This document shows, one piece after another, positions 24,343-32,792 of a stretch of DNA of 64,000 nucleotides (positions within the stretch are counted from its first letter, which is position 1; each line of letters starts with the position of its first letter). A program made the translations under genes and the position numbers. Under the pieces are notes generated by a model. The model worked only from the letters and a program-made list of their open reading frames with translations. It was not told the DNA's origin and made no database searches. Location of the stretch: positions 1-64,000 of the forward strand of contig CAYOVP010000005.1 in NCBI GenBank assembly GCA_964407495.1, written 5' to 3'. This DNA is from JAJRZX01 sp964407495. Its GTDB lineage: Bacteria; Desulfobacterota; GWC2-55-46; JADFVP01.

Positions 24343-26411
24343 AGCCCGAGTCTCTTGATGACCGGAATGGTCCAGTCTGGTGGGCGCTCGAGAGATACCT
24401 CGTCCTGGCGGGTCTTTCCTGCATCCTTGAGCCGCCTGTACATGCCAAGGGCCCAGAGAGGAAAGTACAGCCTGTAGCCATGGTACTTGAGATAGAAGAC
24501 GCGGGGAAAGCCAGTGCCTGTATAGAATCTCTCATCCCAGGTTCCATCTGGCTTCTGGGTCTGAAGGAGATACTCGATACCCCGCCTCACGGCCTCATCG
24601 TCATGACCCGCAACGGCCATAAGCCCCATGACGGCCCATGCGGTCTGGGATGGAGTACTCGGGCCCATGCCTGCAAGGCGCGCGTCGTCATAACTCCGGC
24701 AGGTCTCGCCCCACCCGCCGTCGTCGTTCTGGCGCGAGCGAAGCCACGCCGCGGCCTTCTGTATGTAGGGCTGTCCCATCTCCTCACCTGCCCGCTTAAG
24801 GCCAGCCAAGACGGACCACGTGCCGTATATGTAATTTACGCCCCATCTTCCGAACCATGCGCCGCACTCTTCCTGCTCGGCCCGGAGAAACTCGATGGCA
24901 CGGGCTACAGGCGGAAAATCGCGCCTGTAGCCCAGCATGGCGAGGACCTCTACACACCGGCCCGTAACGTCAGAGGTGCTGGGGTCGAGGAGCGCACCGT
25001 GGTCGGCAAAGGGGATATCATTCAGGTAGGTGTAGTTGTTGTCGATATCAAATGCGCCCCAGCCGCCGTCCGAACTCTGCATGCCTATTATCCAGTTTAC
25101 GGCCCTTGCTATGGGTTCCCTGTATTCTTTCTTCTCCATGGCGCCTGCACGTAGAAGAGACATCACCACCATGGCCGTGTCGTCAGTGTCGGGATAGAAG
25201 TCATTCTCGTACTGAAAGGCCCAGCCACCAGGCTCCAGATCAGGGGCATTCACAGACCAGTCGCCCCTTACGAATATCTGGTGCTCGAGGAGCCACTTCA
25301 CGGCCTTCCCGGCCCTCTCCTCCAAGCCCTCTCCGCCTGCCTCGGCCATGGCCGAGAGAGATAGACAGGTGTCCCAGACCGGAGAGAAACAGGGCTGGCA
25401 GAACCCCTCGTCGCCGTGCTCCACGAGAAGGTCGTCGAGGGCCTTCATGCCATGGACCATATCAGGGTGGTCCTTGCTGTACCCCAGTACGCTCAGGGCG
25501 ATGAGGCAGTTCACCATTGGAGGGAATATGGCCCCTATGCCGCCCTCGCCTCGCATGCGCTCCAAGATGAAACGCTCGGCAAGTGCGGTGGCCCGGTCCT
25601 GCCAGAGTCTCGATATGATGGGATCGAGTCTCTTTATGATACGGTCCACGAGTATGAAGAAGTTCTTGCGCGGCCTGCCGGTGACAAACTTGTCTATGTG
25701 GCCGATCTTGTCCGGAGGTGATACGAAGAGTTCATAGAGACACTCCTCGGGTCTGAGCGTACAGACCGTCCGGCGGGAGCAGAAGACGAGGAGCGTGACT
25801 ATCACGGTGCGCGACCAGTATGAGACCTTGTCGATATGAAAGGGAAACCAGCGCGGCAGGAGCATTATCTGCACGGGTATGGCGGGTACGGTGCGCCAGG
25901 GTATCTGACCGTAAAGGGCAAGGAGTATGCGCGTAAAGACATTGACTCGTGCGGCCCCGCCCAGGCTGAGTATGAGTTGCCTTGCGCGGACCATGTGGGG
26001 TTCGTCCGGCGAGTCGCCAGAGAGTTTCAAGGCAAAGTAGGCCTTCACAGTGGCGCTTATGTCCGAGAACCCGCCCTCATAGAGCGGCCAGCCTCCATCG
26101 GCAAGTTGCCCCCGCCGTATGTAGCGCGTGAGGCGTTCCTTCAGGGCCGGATCCATCTCGCGTTCGAGGAAACGCTGGAGTATTATGTACTCGGCGGGGA
26201 TGGTGACGTCGGCCTCGAGGTCGAATACCCAGTTTCCAGCCTCCGCCTGCAACCCGCCAAGGGCCCTGAAGGCCCTCTCTGCAGACTCTTCGAGCCCAGG
26301 GTAGGCCCCCAGCCGGTCCTCGACGCGCCGAGCCGCCGGGCCGGCTACCCTGAGCCTCCCTCTCGACCTCTTCATCATGCCAAAGACCTTCTTCTCCTTC
26401 ATCTCGCTCAT
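24339..26411 (-). CDS. shc: Squalene-hopene cyclase
   Basis: Membrane-associated cyclase that converts squalene to hopene/hopanol. The catalytic DxDD motif reads DTDD (in YPDTDDTAMVV, near residue 406). Several QW repeats follow, such as QSSDGGWGAFDIDNNYTYLND and QNDDGGWGE. I start at the ATG at 26411 (690 residues), with GAGAGAT upstream. The frame stays open for a further 59 codons but crosses the likely promoter region. It is the first gene of a shc-hpnG operon and is divergent from the inositol-1-phosphate synthase gene. Squalene synthesis genes (hpnCDE) are not in the window. Confidence 0.95.
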   Translation of the reverse strand: MSEMKEKKVFGMMKRSRGRLRVAGPAARRVEDRLGAYPGLEESAERAFRALGGLQAEAGNWVFDLEADVTIPAEYIILQRFLEREMDPALKERLTRYIRRGQLADGGWPLYEGGFSDISATVKAYFALKLSGDSPDEPHMVRARQLILSLGGAARVNVFTRILLALYGQIPWRTVPAIPVQIMLLPRWFPFHIDKVSYWSRTVIVTLLVFCSRRTVCTLRPEECLYELFVSPPDKIGHIDKFVTGRPRKNFFILVDRIIKRLDPIISRLWQDRATALAERFILERMRGEGGIGAIFPPMVNCLIALSVLGYSKDHPDMVHGMKALDDLLVEHGDEGFCQPCFSPVWDTCLSLSAMAEAGGEGLEERAGKAVKWLLEHQIFVRGDWSVNAPDLEPGGWAFQYENDFYPDTDDTAMVVMSLLRAGAMEKKEYREPIARAVNWIIGMQSSDGGWGAFDIDNNYTYLNDIPFADHGALLDPSTSDVTGRCVEVLAMLGYRRDFPPVARAIEFLRAEQEECGAWFGRWGVNYIYGTWSVLAGLKRAGEEMGQPYIQKAAAWLRSRQNDDGGWGETCRSYDDARLAGMGPSTPSQTAWAVMGLMAVAGHDDEAVRRGIEYLLQTQKPDGTWDERFYTGTGFPRVFYLKYHGYRLYFPLWALGMYRRLKDAGKTRQDEVSLERPPDWTIPVIKRLGL

Positions 26412-26500
26412 GCCTATCTCTCTACGACGCTCCTCAGATATGATGATGCTCTGAAAGAAAATAAAGGGTTGATTACAGTACTCGATTCTACTAAGGATTA

Positions 26501-26528
26501 ATTGTACCCATGTTTCTGTCCATTGCAA
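26501..26528 (-). promoter_or_regulatory. Candidate shc-hpnG promoter
   Basis: On the minus strand TTGCAA (26523-26528) and TACAAT (26501-26506) are separated by 16 bases, about 90 bases before the shc ATG. Confidence 0.5.
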
Positions 26529-26608
26529 GCGAAAATAGGGCGAGACATGCCTGCCGCGCCCCAGTACGTAAGGCCGCTTCAGGGTCATGGGGACTCAAGG
26601 GTTTTTTC

Positions 26609-26637
26609 TTGACTCTTGTTTTTTTTATACCTAAAAT
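26609..26637 (+). promoter_or_regulatory. Candidate promoter for inositol-1-phosphate synthase gene
   Basis: TTGACT (26609-26614), 17-base T-rich spacer, TAAAAT (26632-26637). The leader to the start codon would be about 150 bases. Together with the divergent shc promoter it suggests shared control of hopanoid and inositol synthesis. Confidence 0.55.
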
Positions 26638-26792
26638 GCACAGATACATCCATGCCCGTTGCTATTGGCCCGCCGTACCGTGGGGCTACGCAATCGGAAG
26701 CGAGACAGCGGGTTGCAAGGCCTGTATGTCAAACCATCTAACAGAACCTTTATTCATCTTGTCTTGAGAAGATGCAAGGAGGGCCACCCCCC

Positions 26793-27944
26793 ATGTCCAG
26801 CATAAAGGTAGCCATAGTGGGAGCGGGCAACTGCGCCAGTTCCTTTATCCAGGGGATTCACTACTACAGGACAAAGACCCCTGAGGAGGCAGTAGGCCTC
26901 ATGCACTGGGAGATAGGCGGGTTCAGGCCCGGTGACATAGACGTAGTTGCGGCCTTTGACATAGACGGGCGCAAGGTAGGCCGTGACATTTCAGAGGCCA
27001 TCTTCAGCCCGCCCAACTGCACCCTTGTCTTTCAGGACGATATCCCACCTACAGGCGTTCGCGTAAAGATGGGCCGCGTGCTCGACGGCTTTCCTCCTCA
27101 CATGGAGAACTTCAACGAAGAGCGGCGCTTTGTTCTCGCCAGCGAGGCAGAGCCCACAAAAGAAGAAGTAGTGGCCACGCTCCGTGAATCCGGGGCCGAG
27201 ATACTCCTCAACTATCTCCCCGTTGGCTCGGAAAAGGCGACCCGCTTCTATGCCGAGTGCGCCCTCGATGCAGGTCTTGCCATGGTGAACAACATACCGG
27301 TCTTCATAGCCAGTGACGAGACCTGGGCCGCGAGGTTCAGGGAAAGGGGCCTGCCCATTATCGGCGACGACATAAAGGCCCAGCTCGGTGCCACCATCAC
27401 GCACAGGACACTTACGGACCTCTTCAGGAAACGGGGCGTACGCCTCGAACGTACCTACCAACTCAACACAGGGGGCAATACCGACTTTCTGAACATGCTC
27501 CAGAGGACACGCCTCCTCTCCAAGAAGATATCAAAGACCGAGGCCGTCCAGTCCGTGGCAGGGGAGCGTCTCGACGAGGAGAATATACACGTTGGTCCAA
27601 GCGATTACGTACCCTGGCAGAACGACAACAAGATCTGCTTCATACGCATGGAGGGCAGACTATTCGGCGATGTGCCCATGAACCTCGAACTGCGACTCTC
27701 GGTGGAAGACTCGCCAAACTCGGCAGGAGTGGCAATAGACGCTGTGCGTTGCTGTAAACTGGCCATCGAGCGCGGTCAATCGGGCGTACTCTGCCCGCCA
27801 TCGGCATACCTCATGAAACACCCTCCGGTGCAGTTCAATGACGATGATGCGTACAAGATGATAGAGGACTTCATCAGCGGAGACCATGAAAAGAACGAAG
27901 AACCGGCCATAATGGAGAACCACAAGAAGGCAGGTTGCCTCTAA
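26793..27944 (+). CDS. ino1: myo-Inositol-1-phosphate synthase
   Basis: NAD-dependent isomerase/aldolase that makes L-myo-inositol-1-phosphate from glucose-6-phosphate, the committed step of inositol production. The N-terminal Rossmann motif is VAIVGAGNCASSFIQG; GDDIKAQLGATITHR, YQLNTGGNTDFLNM and SDYVPWQNDNKICFIR are hallmark stretches. It belongs to the prokaryotic short form (383 residues). The start at 26793 is fixed by AGGAGGG 10-16 bases before it; the ATG at 26772 lies before this ribosome site. It is divergent from shc and followed by a strong terminator. Confidence 0.94.
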   Translation: MSSIKVAIVGAGNCASSFIQGIHYYRTKTPEEAVGLMHWEIGGFRPGDIDVVAAFDIDGRKVGRDISEAIFSPPNCTLVFQDDIPPTGVRVKMGRVLDGFPPHMENFNEERRFVLASEAEPTKEEVVATLRESGAEILLNYLPVGSEKATRFYAECALDAGLAMVNNIPVFIASDETWAARFRERGLPIIGDDIKAQLGATITHRTLTDLFRKRGVRLERTYQLNTGGNTDFLNMLQRTRLLSKKISKTEAVQSVAGERLDEENIHVGPSDYVPWQNDNKICFIRMEGRLFGDVPMNLELRLSVEDSPNSAGVAIDAVRCCKLAIERGQSGVLCPPSAYLMKHPPVQFNDDDAYKMIEDFISGDHEKNEEPAIMENHKKAGCL

Positions 27945-27993
27945 AAAAAACGACCGGCCCTGCGCTGAGGGCCTGCGAATAAGAGAGAGACAG

Positions 27994-28029
27994 AGAAGGG
28001 GGAGGCCATGAACATGGCCTCCCCCTTCT
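27994..28029. terminator. 17-bp perfect stem between convergent ino1 and mlaC
   Basis: Arms 27994-28010 and 28013-28029 are perfectly complementary. It lies between two converging genes, and flanking pyrimidine-rich sequence on each strand (TTCTTCT; CTCTGTCTCTCTCTT on the minus strand) suggests a bidirectional terminator, although neither side has a clean T-run. Confidence 0.75.
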
Positions 28030-28086
28030 TCTGGCAGAGTTCTCATAAAGACTCGAGGCGCTTATATCAGGACCATGGCCTTGGGA

Positions 28087-28743
28087 CTAACCTTTCTTGT
28101 GGTGATGCTTCGGCGCATAGGGTTTTCTGCCCTTGAGTTTCTTCTTGAGGCCCTTTACGAGGTCTTCGTATGACGAGTTCTGTATTATCTGGTTGAACTG
28201 CGTGCGGTAGTTGCTCACAAGGCTCACGCCCTCGATGACGATATCATAGGCCACCCACCCCTTGCCCTTCTTCATCATCCTGTAGTCTATGGGCACCTCG
28301 GTATCCTTCCTCGTCACTACCAGGGTCTTGACCACGCCTCGGGTTCCCTTCTTGTTAATCTTCTCTCCCTTGAAGTAGACCTTGGCGTCATAGTTGGCCT
28401 CTATCTTGTCCATGTACGAGTCCTCGAGGAGTTCGCTGAAGAGGGCCGTGAACTCGCCTCTCTCTGCATCCGTGCGTTTTCGCCAGTGTATCCCAAGAGA
28501 CCTCTTCGTCATCTCCTCGAAGTCTATGGCATCCTCGATGGCGGCGCGGACCTTGGCCCTGCGCTCTGCGGTATGTTCCTTGCCCATGAGGGCCGGGTCG
28601 TTGAGCACCACAAAGGCCCTATCTATAGCGGATCTGACCGTGGCGGTCATGGCAGTTGTCTCGGTAGAGGCGCTGAGGCGCGCCATTGCCAGTACAAGGA
28701 CGAGCGCTACAGCCAGTGTGCAGAGCCTGGAGATCTTCTTCAT
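28087..28743 (-). CDS. mlaC: MlaC periplasmic phospholipid-binding protein
   Basis: Periplasmic lipid carrier of the Mla pathway. It has a signal peptide (about 1-27) and the MlaC domain with DFEEMTKRSLGIHWRKRTD and IEGVSLVSNYRTQFNQII. The protein is very similar to the product of 9336-9986. The last 15 or so residues are unusually rich in Lys and His (KGRKPYAPKHHHKKG), perhaps binding metal or anionic lipid. The ATG at 28743 has GGAGGT eight bases upstream; a GTG three codons earlier is less likely. It is the last gene of mlaE-F-D-A-C. Confidence 0.9.
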   Translation of the reverse strand: MKKISRLCTLAVALVLVLAMARLSASTETTAMTATVRSAIDRAFVVLNDPALMGKEHTAERRAKVRAAIEDAIDFEEMTKRSLGIHWRKRTDAERGEFTALFSELLEDSYMDKIEANYDAKVYFKGEKINKKGTRGVVKTLVVTRKDTEVPIDYRMMKKGKGWVAYDIVIEGVSLVSNYRTQFNQIIQNSSYEDLVKGLKKKLKGRKPYAPKHHHKKG

Positions 28744-28776
28744 GGCAACCACCTCCAGTTTTAGAGATGCAGGGCC

Positions 28777-29856
28777 CTACTTCTTTATCTCACTCACGCG
28801 GTGTTGCTGATAGGCGTTCCGGATGAAGATGTAAGGGTCGAGGGCGTCACGCTTGATGCCCTCGTAAAGGCCTATGTTGAGGGAGGCCTCGTTGACCTTC
28901 TGGTAGGCGTTTATGCCTACAACGATCTCACGGTCATTGGGCAGGATGTACGCCGTAGGGCTCGCGAAGATATCGGCCACCATGCCGATGGTGTCCCTGA
29001 TGTTGGAGGGCCCGAAGACCGGCAGGTTCAGGTACAGCCCCGGGCCGAATCCGTAGAAACCAAGAGTCTGGCCGAAGTCCTCTTCATGCATCTCCATGTT
29101 CCACCACTTCTTGGCAGGGTCCATGAAACCGGCCACCCCTAAGGTGGTGTTTATGACAAAGCGCGCGACCTCTTCAGCGGCGTTCTTGAACTTGAATTGA
29201 AGTACGTTGTTGGCAAAACGCACGGGCGTGTACGCATTGGCGAAGAACCTCCTAACAGCCACACGGCCCGGCTCCGGGACTACGTGGCTGTATCCAAGGG
29301 CAACGGGGCGGAGGAACCAGAAGTACAGTTTGTCATTTATCTTGAAGATCAGCCTGTTGAACCCTTCGAGGGGGTCTGCTACAGGCGCCGCTTCCTCGCC
29401 GTTCAGCCCCGCAAGGTCTTCTTCCTCCTCATCAAGAAACTCGTCATCCGAGATAGATTCATCCGTTCCTGTGCTGAGACCTCCCTTTTCCCCCTCTTCG
29501 GCTACCGACCCCTCTTGAGCAGTCCTGGTGGCACGCCTCTGCTCAAGGCCTCCTGCCCCGCCCTGGGGGGCACCTGTAGTGTATAGCACTGAGGACTTGA
29601 CTGGCGTTCTCTCGCTCGCGGTATAGCCCTCTTCGAGAAAACTGTAATCCATGGGCTTAACGTCGCGGGGTGGTCTCTTCTTGGCCCTCGGCACGTACCC
29701 CTGGCCGAGCCCTCCGTTGGTTACGTATATGACCCGTGAGCCCCCTGTAGCCGCGGTATCGGAATCGGCCCTGGCAGGCACAAGGCCGTAAAGCAGGAGG
29801 GCCAGCACAAAGACCGGGACCATCATTCCCTTCTTGTATGTCCATGTAAGGCGCAT
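28777..29856 (-). CDS. mlaA: MlaA/VacJ-family outer-membrane lipid protein
   Basis: Outer-membrane component that removes phospholipid from the outer leaflet and passes it to MlaC. The VacJ domain fills about residues 140-345 (DPLEGFNRLIFKINDKLYFW, VRFANNVLQFKFKNA, FGQTLGFYGFGPGLYLNLP). A signal peptide (VPVFVLALLLYGLVPARA) is present but there is no lipobox cysteine, unlike E. coli MlaA. Between them is an extra, acidic, low-complexity segment of about 100 residues (EEGEKGGLSTGTDESISDDE region). This N-terminal extension is larger than in most relatives. It is between mlaD and mlaC in the operon. Confidence 0.92.
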   Translation of the reverse strand: MRLTWTYKKGMMVPVFVLALLLYGLVPARADSDTAATGGSRVIYVTNGGLGQGYVPRAKKRPPRDVKPMDYSFLEEGYTASERTPVKSSVLYTTGAPQGGAGGLEQRRATRTAQEGSVAEEGEKGGLSTGTDESISDDEFLDEEEEDLAGLNGEEAAPVADPLEGFNRLIFKINDKLYFWFLRPVALGYSHVVPEPGRVAVRRFFANAYTPVRFANNVLQFKFKNAAEEVARFVINTTLGVAGFMDPAKKWWNMEMHEEDFGQTLGFYGFGPGLYLNLPVFGPSNIRDTIGMVADIFASPTAYILPNDREIVVGINAYQKVNEASLNIGLYEGIKRDALDPYIFIRNAYQQHRVSEIKK

Positions 29857-29893
29857 GATATGTCTCCCTCGTTAAGGTACGCGGCGGAGCGGG

Positions 29894-30334
29894 TTACTTT
29901 GTGCTGAAGATGTACTTGCTGATAAGTTCCTCCAGGCTCACCGAGGACTCGGTGTCGTTTATGGTATCGCCGTCCTCGAGGTACTCCTCAGAGCCGCCTG
30001 GCACTATCTTTATGACCTTCTCGCCTATGAGGCCGTTGGTACGCACTGCGGCTATGGAGTCCTCTGGAATCTTCACGTCTTTTCTAATCTTGAGTTCCAC
30101 GCTGGAGAGATAGTCCTTCAGGGTAATACGCCCCACAGAACCTATGCTCACCCCTGCTATCTCTATCCTCGCCCCCGACCTCAGCCCTGCCGTAGAGTCG
30201 AAGTCAGCGTGTAGCACATAGTTATTCTTGTCAAGAAGCCCGATATTGCCAAAACTCACGGCAATGTAGGCCATGGCGATGATACCCACGACCACGAAGG
30301 CTCCGACTATGACCTCTATACTGTGCTGTCTCAT
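29894..30334 (-). CDS. mlaD: MlaD MCE-domain lipid transport protein
   Basis: Periplasmic MCE-domain subunit anchored by one N-terminal helix (VIVGAFVVVGIIAMAYIAVSFG). The MCE domain covers about residues 39-117, with ADFDSTAGLRSGARIEIAGV and AVRTNGLIGEKVI typical of the family. A short C-terminal segment (SLEELISKYIFSTK) follows. It forms the hexameric substrate ring of the MlaFEDB-type importer/exporter. It is 61 bases downstream of mlaF. Confidence 0.93.
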   Translation of the reverse strand: MRQHSIEVIVGAFVVVGIIAMAYIAVSFGNIGLLDKNNYVLHADFDSTAGLRSGARIEIAGVSIGSVGRITLKDYLSSVELKIRKDVKIPEDSIAAVRTNGLIGEKVIKIVPGGSEEYLEDGDTINDTESSVSLEELISKYIFSTK

Positions 30335-30395
30335 TACTTCCCCCTCTTGTTCGATAGGGTACCTGCCCGGTCACCGGACAGGGCGTGTTAAAGGT

Positions 30396-31142
30396 TCAGT
30401 ACAACTGTATGGGCCCCTCGGGGCTACCTGCGAGAAACTGCCTTACAACGGGGTTATCAGACTCCGCCATCTCGTCTGGCGTGCCGCAGGCGATTATCTC
30501 TCCCTCGTGGAGCATGGCCACCTTGTCGGAAATCTTCATGACCTCGCCTATGTTGTGGCTGATGACAATATCCGTACACTGGACCTCTGCCGTGCAGGTG
30601 GTCATGAGTTGATGTATGTTGTTCTCCACTATGGGGTCGAGGCCAGTGGTGGGTTCGTCGAAGAACATGTACTCAGGCCTCATGGCAAGGGCCCTCGCTA
30701 TGCCCACCCTCTTTGCCATGCCTCCGCTTATCTCATCAGGGTACTTGTGCTCCATGCCGGCCATACCGATGAGCCTTATCATCTCCCTTGCCCTCTCAAC
30801 TATCTCTTCTTCGCTCATGGTGGAGAGTTCTCTCATCTGAAAGGCGATGTTGTCGAGCACAGTCATGGAGTCGAAGAGCGCGGCGAACTGGAAGACCATG
30901 CCGAACTTTCTCTTCACCCGCTTGAGTTCTCTTCTGCTCATCTTGGTGATATCCTCACCGTCCACGATGATACTGCCGCTGTCCGGGCGGATGACCCCTA
31001 TGAGATGCTTCAGGAGTACGCTCTTTCCTCCACCGCTGCGGCCAATGATGGTGGTGGTCTCGCCCTTTTTTATGGTGAGGTTCACTCCACGGAGCACCTC
31101 TTGTCCGTTGAATGATTTTCTGAGATCTATTACCTCTATCAT
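30396..31142 (-). CDS. mlaF: MlaF ABC transporter ATPase
   Basis: ATPase of the Mla lipid transporter. Walker A is GRSGGGKS, the signature is SGGMAKR (the form with Met-Ala typical of MlaF-like ATPases), and Walker B is MFFDEPTTGLDP. The start is the ATG at 31142 (MIEVIDLRKSF), giving 248 residues; an upstream in-frame Met would overlap mlaE. No STAS-domain mlaB gene is found in the operon, as in many non-enteric Mla systems. Confidence 0.93.
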   Translation of the reverse strand: MIEVIDLRKSFNGQEVLRGVNLTIKKGETTTIIGRSGGGKSVLLKHLIGVIRPDSGSIIVDGEDITKMSRRELKRVKRKFGMVFQFAALFDSMTVLDNIAFQMRELSTMSEEEIVERAREMIRLIGMAGMEHKYPDEISGGMAKRVGIARALAMRPEYMFFDEPTTGLDPIVENNIHQLMTTCTAEVQCTDIVISHNIGEVMKISDKVAMLHEGEIIACGTPDEMAESDNPVVRQFLAGSPEGPIQLY

Positions 31143-31170
31143 GACAACCTCGCGCGCCCCTGCCTGCCCA

Positions 31171-31938
31171 TCAGAGCAGGAGAGAGGTAAGGAAGTAATC
31201 GAGCACAAAGATGAGTACCGAGGCCATTACCACGGCCTCGGTAGTGGCGTTACTCACGCCCTTTGCACCGTGTTCGCAGTGATAACCCTTGTAGCAACAG
31301 ACCCACGAGAGTATGAAACCAAAGACCAGGGCCTTTATGAGTCCACCGTACACGTCCTGGAATACGAGCGCCGATGTGGCCGAGTCCATGTAACTGCCGT
31401 GACTTATGCCCAGGAGCCCAACGCCAACGGCATAGCCGCTGAAGATACCCACCACGTCGAATATGCTCACGAGGAGCGGAAGGACCAGGATACCCGCCAG
31501 GATCTTGGGTGTAACAAGATACTTGAGCGGGTCGATGGTCATTACGTCCAGGGCGAGTATCTGCTCGGTAATCCTCATGATGCCTATCTCTGCGGTCATT
31601 GCCGAGCCCGCCCTCGCCCCCACCATGAGGGCCCCGAGCACAGGGCCCAGTTCTCTCACCAGGCCCATGGATACCGTGGACCCCAGGAGAGCCTCGGAAC
31701 CAAAACCTCGAAGTGCGTAATAACCCTGGAGCGCGAGGACCATGCCCGAGAAGGCGCCTACGAGAATGATGACAAAGAGAGACTTTACGCCGATGAAGTG
31801 CATCTCCTGCACCACGCGTCCTATTCTCAGGGGACGCTGGAAGATGGTAATGAGAAACTGGACGAAGAAGAGCACCATCCTCCCCATCTCCCTGAGGATA
31901 TAAAGGGTGACCTGCCCAATGAGAGATAGTGCTTTCAA
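31171..31938 (-). CDS. mlaE: MlaE ABC transporter permease
   Basis: Inner-membrane permease of the Mla system, 255 residues with about five hydrophobic segments. The conserved MlaE core is GLVRELGPVLGALMVGARAGSAMTAEIG-like (read here as VRELGPVLGALMVGARAGSA), followed by EQILALDVMTIDPLKYLV. It is the first gene of mlaE-F-D-A-C; the start follows an ACCTTG-type weak ribosome site. Confidence 0.93.
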   Translation of the reverse strand: MKALSLIGQVTLYILREMGRMVLFFVQFLITIFQRPLRIGRVVQEMHFIGVKSLFVIILVGAFSGMVLALQGYYALRGFGSEALLGSTVSMGLVRELGPVLGALMVGARAGSAMTAEIGIMRITEQILALDVMTIDPLKYLVTPKILAGILVLPLLVSIFDVVGIFSGYAVGVGLLGISHGSYMDSATSALVFQDVYGGLIKALVFGFILSWVCCYKGYHCEHGAKGVSNATTEAVVMASVLIFVLDYFLTSLLL

Positions 31939-32038
31939 GGTAACTGCTCCGTCTGTGATCGTGTTCTTCTAAGGGGCCGCGTCTCCACGCAGAGACCGCG
32001 GCTCCCGTTCCACAGGCATCTACCGTGCCACTGAATAT

Positions 32039-32065
32039 ATCATAACCCTTTACAAAGGTGAACAA
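32039..32065 (-). promoter_or_regulatory. Possible mla operon promoter
   Basis: On the minus strand TTGTTC (32060-32065) and TATGAT (32039-32044) are separated by 15 bases, about 100 bases before mlaE. The spacing is short, so this is tentative. Confidence 0.35.
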
Positions 32066-32131
32066 TGTAATAGGGCTTACAGGGCGTTGTCTCGAGGGTG
32101 TAATCGAGGGTATAATTAATGGGGGGCTCGC

Positions 32132-32683
32132 TCAGTGAGAGGCCTTCTCGCCCTGCACCTTGGCACCACTATCAGGGGCCTTGCCCTGGGCACCGGCCTT
32201 TTCCATCTCAGGGCCTGCCATCTGCCTGAATACGTCGGCGAATATCTTGACCCTGTGACGGCCAAGGTAGCAGTGGACGTAGAACTTCCTGTCGGCACCG
32301 GACTTGAGCAGATACCCTGCAAGACGGCGGGCCTGTTCAATATTCGACTCGTCCGAGAGATTCATGAAGTCCATGGGATAATTGAGGAACTCCATGCCAT
32401 ACTTCTCTGCCATGGCCTTTTCCTTCTCCACGAAGCCTCCCTCCACCTTTGAGTCAGGGTCCATGAGGCTAACGAGTACATCTATGTCCATGCGGTCTCG
32501 GAGCCTCTGCCACTCGGTCTTGGCCGGGTATGGCCCTATGATGACGTTCTCGGCCAGGGGTCTCACCTCGCCACGAATGAACTTGAGGGGGTAACTCTCG
32601 GGCCTGAAGGCGCTGTAGAGTCCGAAGCCGAAGAGTACTACGAAGAACAGCACAAGTAACTGGACCTTCTTTTCTGTACGCAT
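32132..32683 (-). CDS. Membrane-anchored tyrosine/dual-specificity phosphatase-like protein
   Basis: A 183-residue protein with one N-terminal transmembrane helix (about 8-24) and a likely periplasmic domain. HCYLGRHR at 137-144 matches the C-x5-R active-site loop of cysteine phosphatases (Cys138, Arg144), and the upstream Asp-rich YPMDFMNLSDES could supply the general acid. The C-terminal 20 residues are low complexity. It lies 109 bases downstream of the TPR-barrel gene on the same strand. A phosphatase linked to envelope polysaccharide is possible but unproven. The substrate may be a protein, lipid or inositol phosphate. Confidence 0.65.
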   Translation of the reverse strand: MRTEKKVQLLVLFFVVLFGFGLYSAFRPESYPLKFIRGEVRPLAENVIIGPYPAKTEWQRLRDRMDIDVLVSLMDPDSKVEGGFVEKEKAMAEKYGMEFLNYPMDFMNLSDESNIEQARRLAGYLLKSGADRKFYVHCYLGRHRVKIFADVFRQMAGPEMEKAGAQGKAPDSGAKVQGEKASH

Positions 32684-32792
32684 GATATCACCCGGACTGT
32701 CTCGATGTTTCGTTCCAGTGGTCTCCTGACCACTGGTTATCCTGCCTCACAAGACCCGGCCCGTCCCGCTTCAAAGGCAGGCCAGGTGCGTC

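Noticed and set aside
30847..31929. 360-codon plus-strand frame opposite mlaE/mlaF
   Set aside because: Antisense to the Mla genes, which carry all expected motifs.
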